Source: an uncultured Angelakisella sp. | GTDB taxonomy: Bacteria; Bacillota; Clostridia; Oscillospirales; Ruminococcaceae | Direction of reading: 5' to 3' | NCBI GenBank assembly: GCA_904420255.1 | Contig: CAJFUT010000113.1 | Location: 1 to 8,266, forward strand | DNA length: 8,266 nt | Shown here: positions 5,605-8,266 of the stretch, piece by piece | How positions within the stretch are numbered: the stretch's first letter is position 1 | Layout of the letters: each line of letters starts with the position of its first letter | Program-made: the position numbers and the translations under genes | The notes under the pieces: generated by a model | What the model saw: the letters and a program-made list of their open reading frames with translations, nothing else | What the model was told of the DNA's origin: nothing | The model's database searches: none

Positions 5605-5644
5605 GGCTTTTTCATCCTTTCTTTTTTTCAACCCGCCGGGGGTG

Positions 5645-6823
5645 TCAGTTGTCCTTGATCTTTTCCCACACCGGGGACATGGCCCGGAGCCGTTCCACCA
5701 CCTGGGGCACCGCCTCGATGATGCGGTCGATGTCCGAATCGGTGGTCATGTCCCCGATGGAGAGGCGCAGGCTGCCGTGGGCCACCTCATGGGGCAGGCC
5801 GATGGCCAGCAGCACATGGCTGGGGTCCAGGGAGCCGGAGGTGCAGGCGGAGCCGGAGGAGGCGCAGATGTCGCGGGCGTCCAGCAGCAGGAGGAGGGAT
5901 TCCCCCTCCACCCCCTCGAAGGAGAGGTTGCAGTTGCCGGGGAGGCGCAGGGAGGGATGGCCGTTGAGCCGCACCTTGGGGAGCTTGGTCAGCTCCCGGA
6001 TAAGGCGGTCCCGCATGGCGGTGACCCGGGCGGTTTTCTCCGGCAGGTCCTCCAGGGCTTCGGTGAGGGCCTCCCCCAGCCCCACGATGCCGGCCACGTT
6101 TTCGGTGCCGGCCCGGCGGCCCCGCTCCTGGCCGCCCCCTTCCATCAGGGTGGCGGGGAAGGGAATCCCCCGGCGGATATAGAGGGCGCCCACCCCCTTG
6201 GGACCGTGGAACTTGTGGGCCGAGAGGGAGAGCAGGTCAATGTTCATCTCCTGGACGTCCACCGGGACGTGGCCCACCGCCTGGACGGCGTCGGTGTGGA
6301 AGGGGACGCCCTTCCGGCGGCAGACCTCCCCGATCCGGGCCACCGGCTCGATGGTGCCGATCTCGTTGTTGGCGAACATGATGGTGACCAGGGCGGTTTC
6401 CGGGGTGATGGCCTCCTCCACCTGCTCCGGGGTCACCAGGCCGTACTGGTCCACCGGCAGGTAGGTCACCGAAAAGCCCTCCTTCTCCAGGGCCTTGCAG
6501 GTGTGGAGCACCGCGTGGTGCTCGATGGCGGTGGTGATGATGTGGCGCTTGCCCTTGGCGGCCAGGGTTTTGGCCATCCCTTTGATGGCCCAGTTGTCCG
6601 ATTCGGTGCCGCAGGCGGTGAAGTAGACCTCGCTGGGGTCGCAGTGGAGGGCCTGGGCCACCTGGCCCCGGGCCTCCTCCAGGGCGGCGCGGCCTTCCCG
6701 GCCGATGCCGTAGATGCTGGAGGGGTTGCCGTAGTGGCTGCTGAACCAGGGCAGCATCTTTTGAAGGACCCGGTCGCTGACCTGGGTGGTGGCGGCGTTG
6801 TCGGCGTAAACGATTTTGCTCAT
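5645..6823 (-). CDS. nifS: Cysteine desulfurase, NifS/IscS family
   Basis: This PLP-dependent enzyme converts L-cysteine to L-alanine and passes the sulfur as a persulfide to the scaffold NifU. The 392-aa protein is full length. YADNAATT opens the fold at residues 6-13. EHHAV carries H103, which stacks on the cofactor. TDAVQAVG carries D178 and Q181. [10 protein letters not shown] carries the PLP Schiff-base lysine K204. GSACTSG carries the catalytic cysteine C327 on the mobile loop, in the short-spaced, type I (NifS/IscS) context and not the SufS type. The start is ATG at 6823, with GGGAG about 10 nt upstream. A TTG at 6832 lies against the ribosome binding site and was rejected. The gene is first in the nifS-nifU operon, and its upstream region carries a promoter with an inverted repeat. 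Confidence 0.96.
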   Translation of the reverse strand: MSKIVYADNAATTQVSDRVLQKMLPWFSSHYGNPSSIYGIGREGRAALEEARGQVAQALHCDPSEVYFTACGTESDNWAIKGMAKTLAAKGKRHIITTAIEHHAVLHTCKALEKEGFSVTYLPVDQYGLVTPEQVEEAITPETALVTIMFANNEIGTIEPVARIGEVCRRKGVPFHTDAVQAVGHVPVDVQEMNIDLLSLSAHKFHGPKGVGALYIRRGIPFPATLMEGGGQERGRRAGTENVAGIVGLGEALTEALEDLPEKTARVTAMRDRLIRELTKLPKVRLNGHPSLRLPGNCNLSFEGVEGESLLLLLDARDICASSGSACTSGSLDPSHVLLAIGLPHEVAHGSLRLSIGDMTTDSDIDRIIEAVPQVVERLRAMSPVWEKIKDN

Positions 6824-6831
6824 AGCTACCA

Positions 6832-6898
6832 ATCTCCCTTATCTCATAAGCTGGGGCGTCCCCGGCGCGGGGCCGGAAGGGGCGGCGCGCGGGGAGAT
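6832..6898 (-). promoter_or_regulatory. nifS leader that could sequester its ribosome binding site
   Basis: On the minus-strand transcript ATCTCCC (plus-strand 6892-6898) lies within the first ~14 nt and is complementary to GGGAGAT (plus-strand 6832-6838), which contains the nifS Shine-Dalgarno sequence. GC-rich sequence between them includes a CCCC/GGGG hairpin, so the whole ~80-nt leader could fold shut. A competing ATCTC/GAGAT pairing (6894-6898 with 6841-6845) would leave the site open. This is inferred from complementarity only. Confidence 0.4.
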
Positions 6899-6911
6899 AT
6901 TTCCAGCAATA

Positions 6912-6940
6912 ATCATATACCAATCAAGTATATTTTTCAA
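6912..6940 (-). promoter_or_regulatory. Sigma-A promoter of the nifS-nifU operon
   Basis: On the minus strand TTGAAA (6935-6940) and TATGAT (6912-6917) are separated by 17 nt, and each matches consensus at five of six positions. The predicted start is near 6905, about 80 nt before the nifS ATG. The promoter lies 50-80 nt after the rnhA stop, so the operon is transcribed independently of rnhA. No clear rnhA terminator is seen, so read-through is possible. Confidence 0.85.
6915..6933. promoter_or_regulatory. Inverted repeat inside the nifS promoter, candidate operator
   Basis: ATATAC (6915-6920) and GTATAT (6928-6933) form a perfect 6-bp inverted repeat with 7 nt between, covering the promoter spacer and half of the -10. 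On the minus strand the left half reads ATACTTGA, similar to half-sites described for IscR-like Rrf2 regulators. The second half does not continue that similarity. A repressor bound here would block RNA polymerase. Which regulator binds is inference. Confidence 0.5.
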
Positions 6941-6992
6941 GAGGTTTTTTCAGATTCTTTCCCGCCGCGGCCGGGATTTTCCGCCGGGCGGG

Positions 6993-7448
6993 TCACCGGG
7001 CCTTGAATTTCTCCCACTGGGCCACCGCCATCCGGTCGCAGAGCTCATTTTCCGGGTGGCCGGCATGGCCCTTCACCCAGACGAACTCCACCTCGTGAAG
7101 CTCCAGAAGGGGCAGCAGCTCCTGCCAGAGGTCCACATTGAGGACCGGCTCGTTTTTCCCCCGCTTCCAGCCCCGGCGCTGCCAGGAGGCCAGCCAGCCC
7201 TTCTCCACGGCGTCCACCAGGTAGCGGCTGTCGCTGGTGAGGACCACATGGCAGGGCTCCCGGAGGGCCTGGAGGCCCCGGATGGCGGCGGTGAGCTCCA
7301 TGCGGTTGTTGGTGGTGGAGGGCTCCCCCCCGGAAAGCTCCTTCCGGGCGGAGCCGTATTGCAGCACAGCCCCCCAGCCCCCGGGCCCGGGGTTGCCGGA
7401 GCAGGCCCCGTCGGTATAAAGGTAAACGGTTTTCCGCTGGTCGTTCAT
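6993..7448 (-). CDS. rnhA: Ribonuclease HI
   Basis: RNase HI cleaves the RNA strand of RNA-DNA hybrids, removing R-loops and replication primers in the cytoplasm. The 151-aa protein matches the E. coli type in length. All catalytic residues are visible: D13 in [17 protein letters not shown]51 in TTNNRMEL, D73 in TSDSRYLV, H128 in [11 protein letters not shown], and D138 in the following helix. The basic handle region, [18 protein letters not shown], is at residues 85-102. The start is ATG at 7448, with AAAGGAG about 9 nt upstream. It is followed after 169 nt by nifS on the same strand but appears to be a separate unit, with its own promoter at 7576-7604. Confidence 0.97.
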   Translation of the reverse strand: MNDQRKTVYLYTDGACSGNPGPGGWGAVLQYGSARKELSGGEPSTTNNRMELTAAIRGLQALREPCHVVLTSDSRYLVDAVEKGWLASWQRRGWKRGKNEPVLNVDLWQELLPLLELHEVEFVWVKGHAGHPENELCDRMAVAQWEKFKAR

Positions 7449-7477
7449 TCTGTCACGCTCCTTTTATGTTATGCCGC

Positions 7478-7499
7478 CCGGGGGAGAAAGGCTCCCCGG
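7478..7499 (-). other. Hairpin in the rnhA leader
   Basis: GGGGAG (7481-7486) pairs with CTCCCC (7492-7497) around a 5-nt loop, extended by two more pairs across a bulge. In the rnhA transcript it lies some 30-50 nt before the ATG and upstream of an AT-rich stretch with the ribosome binding site. There is no T-run, so it is not a terminator. Confidence 0.4.
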
Positions 7500-7575
7500 C
7501 GGGGGGCGGAATTTTTGGGCGCCTCAGTAATTTTCCCCGATTTCTGCCCATACTACCCTCAGAAATCCCTGTGTT

Positions 7576-7604
7576 ATCTTACCACATCCCCGCCCTTTGG
7601 GCAA
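7576..7604 (-). promoter_or_regulatory. Extended -10 promoter of rnhA
   Basis: On the minus strand TTGCCC (7599-7604) and TAAGAT (7576-7581) are 17 nt apart, and TGG directly precedes the -10. The predicted start is near 7569, giving a ~120-nt leader. It is divergent from the plus-strand promoter at 7658-7686, the two -35 boxes being 53 nt apart. Confidence 0.7.
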
Positions 7605-7657
7605 GGAACCGCCGCCCTTTCCCCGATTCTCCCCGGGGCGAAGATGAAAGCGCCCTC

Positions 7658-7686
7658 TTGACGAAGTGTGTTCAAACAAGTATAAT
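7658..7686 (+). promoter_or_regulatory. Strong sigma-A promoter for a plus-strand leader or small RNA
   Basis: TTGACG (7658-7663), a 17-nt spacer and a perfect TATAAT (7681-7686) give 11 of 12 consensus positions. The predicted start is near 7693. The nearest downstream start codon is GTG at 8003, leaving a ~310-nt untranslated region or a separate small RNA gene. Confidence 0.88.
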
Positions 7687-7692
7687 AAAAAA

Positions 7693-7805
7693 CAGAAATT
7701 GATTTGTGCAATCTGCGCAATTTTGCGGGCCGCTGGCCGGTCCCCGCTTTGATTCAGGACTTGTTGAGCTTCCCCGGGCCCTGCCGGGGCGGGGGAGCCG
7801 TTTTT
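7693..7805 (+). ncRNA. Candidate small RNA or attenuated leader
   Basis: This stretch runs from the predicted start of the strong promoter to a T-run at 7801-7805. It contains a hairpin TTGTGC/GCGCAA around AATCT (7704-7720), a GC-rich block with GCGGG/CCCGC arms around 7724-7747, and a terminator-like hairpin at 7768-7798. No open frame with a ribosome binding site is seen in it. It does not match RNase P RNA, tmRNA, SRP RNA or a riboswitch that I can recognise. It is either a ~110-nt small RNA or the 5' part of the leader of the gene at 8003. Confidence 0.5.
7768..7805 (+). terminator. Terminator-like hairpin within the plus-strand leader
   Basis: GCTTCCCC (7768-7775) pairs with GGGGGAGC (7791-7798) with one T-G pair. 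GCCC (7778-7781) pairs with GGGC (7787-7790) inside it, after a GG bulge. CG and then five Ts (7801-7805) follow. The stem is very stable and the T-run moderate. It would end the transcript from 7658-7686 after ~110 nt, or act as an attenuator for the gene at 8003. Confidence 0.6.
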
Positions 7806-8002
7806 GTAATATCGCTTCGGCCGGGCCGGCCGGGGCCATCATCACAAAGCCCTTTTTCGGTGGAAAAGGGCGCGCCGGGACCGGCGGAGGGAATTTTCCC
7901 CCGGCCCCGCAGTCAACAAGGAAACAAGGCTCGCCAAGGCGGGTCCCTCTTATTGTGTGAAAAAATAAAAATCATACCTGAAAATATGGAGGTAATCAGA
8001 TC
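7806..8002 (+). other. Structured non-coding stretch between the terminator-like hairpin and the last gene
   Basis: No gene is seen here. A row of short hairpins is visible: CCC-TTTT/AAAA-GGG arms at 7850-7870 with one bulged T, a perfect CGCCGG/CCGGCG pair at 7873-7886, and GGGAA/TTCCC at 7889-7900. In addition TCAACAAG (7913-7920) is complementary to CTTGTTGA (7760-7767) just before the terminator-like hairpin. From about 7951 the sequence becomes AT-rich, and it ends in GGAGGT (7988-7993) for the GTG at 8003. I see no second promoter with good hexamers. Confidence 0.45.
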
Positions 8003-8266
8003 GTGACGGAAAAAAAGAATACGGAAAACAAGGTGCTGGTGCCGGAGGGCTTTGTGGAAAAGCGCCACCCCGGCCGCCGGGCGAAGAAGCCCGCCGACCC
8101 GGCCGCGGCCGTTCCGGAGGGCTTCACCGAGAAGCTCCAGAAGAAGGAGAGCCGCCCCGCCCAGAAGCGCCGCCCCATGGCTCAGATCGGCAAAAAGAGC
8201 CAGGAGCCGGCCCAGCCTGCCCAAGGCTCCCAGCCCGCCCCCAAGGCGGAGGAGCGCCAGGCCCAG
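8003..8266 (+). CDS. N-terminal part of an unassigned basic, low-complexity protein (runs off the window)
   Basis: The start is GTG at 8003, with GGAGGT 9 nt upstream, and 88 codons are open to the window end without a stop. The product starts VTEKKNTENKVL and is rich in Lys, Arg, Glu, Pro, Ala and Gln, with no hydrophobic segment. It is predicted to be disordered and cytoplasmic so far. An 8-residue motif is duplicated: VPEGFVEK at residues 13-20 and VPEGFTEK at 37-44, each followed by a basic stretch. The remainder (about 60-88) is dominated by Gln, Pro, Ala and Lys. Such tails often precede a folded domain, which would lie outside the window, so I do not assign a function. Codon use matches the GC-rich neighbours. 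Confidence 0.75.
   Translation, partial: MTEKKNTENKVLVPEGFVEKRHPGRRAKKPADPAAAVPEGFTEKLQKKESRPAQKRRPMAQIGKKSQEPAQPAQGSQPAPKAEERQAQ

Noticed and set aside
5345..7006. 553-codon open frame on the plus strand opposite nifU and nifS
   Set aside because: It covers two clear genes and their promoter region. Gly/Val/His-rich antisense translation without a recognisable domain.
7693..8002. Known structural RNA (6S, tmRNA, SRP RNA, RNase P RNA) or T-box
   Set aside because: I looked for conserved signatures of these RNAs and found none. 6S RNA cannot be fully excluded by eye because it is defined mainly by structure.

Overview
The window looks like chromosomal sequence from a GC-rich member of the Clostridia, probably Oscillospiraceae or a close relative (Flavonifractor/Intestinimonas-like). 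This is inference from the combination of a high-GC genome, strong AAGGAGG-type ribosome binding sites, GTG and TTG starts, clear sigma-A promoters in AT-rich gaps, a clostridial-type NifS/NifU pair, and GreA and class II LysRS of Firmicutes type. No mobile element, phage gene, tRNA, rRNA or CRISPR array is visible.

Layout. Positions 93-3261 hold three minus-strand genes: an unassigned 281-aa protein (2416-3261), greA (1789-2262) with a consensus promoter and an intrinsic terminator, and lysS (93-1673) with its own extended -10 promoter. Positions 3262-3772 are a non-coding island. It carries two tandem copies of a ~113-bp palindromic element whose stems differ by compensating changes, then a terminator-like hairpin and an extended -10 promoter. 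That promoter drives the only complete plus-strand gene, an S41 (C-terminal processing) protease homologue at 3773-5002. This protein keeps the catalytic Lys and Gln but has Gly where the nucleophilic Ser should be, and it has lost the NPGG loop, so it is probably a membrane-anchored pseudoprotease. A perfect 20-bp stem hairpin lies between it and the convergent nifS-nifU operon.

The nifS (cysteine desulfurase, 5645-6823) and nifU (Fe-S scaffold, 5152-5604) genes form a two-gene Fe-S assembly operon on the minus strand. Its promoter contains an inverted repeat between the -35 and -10 elements, and the leader could pair with the ribosome binding site. Upstream, rnhA (6993-7448, RNase HI) has its own extended -10 promoter. 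Divergent from it, a near-perfect sigma-A promoter (7658-7686) drives plus-strand transcription into a ~300-nt leader. This leader has a terminator-like hairpin after ~110 nt and further hairpins beyond it. It ends at a GTG-started gene (8003 to the window end) encoding a basic, low-complexity N-terminus with a duplicated VPEGF-x-EK motif.

How the genes work together: most are housekeeping (translation, transcript elongation, Fe-S supply, R-loop removal). The points of interest are the covarying tandem element, the predicted pseudoprotease, the nifS control region and the structured plus-strand leader.
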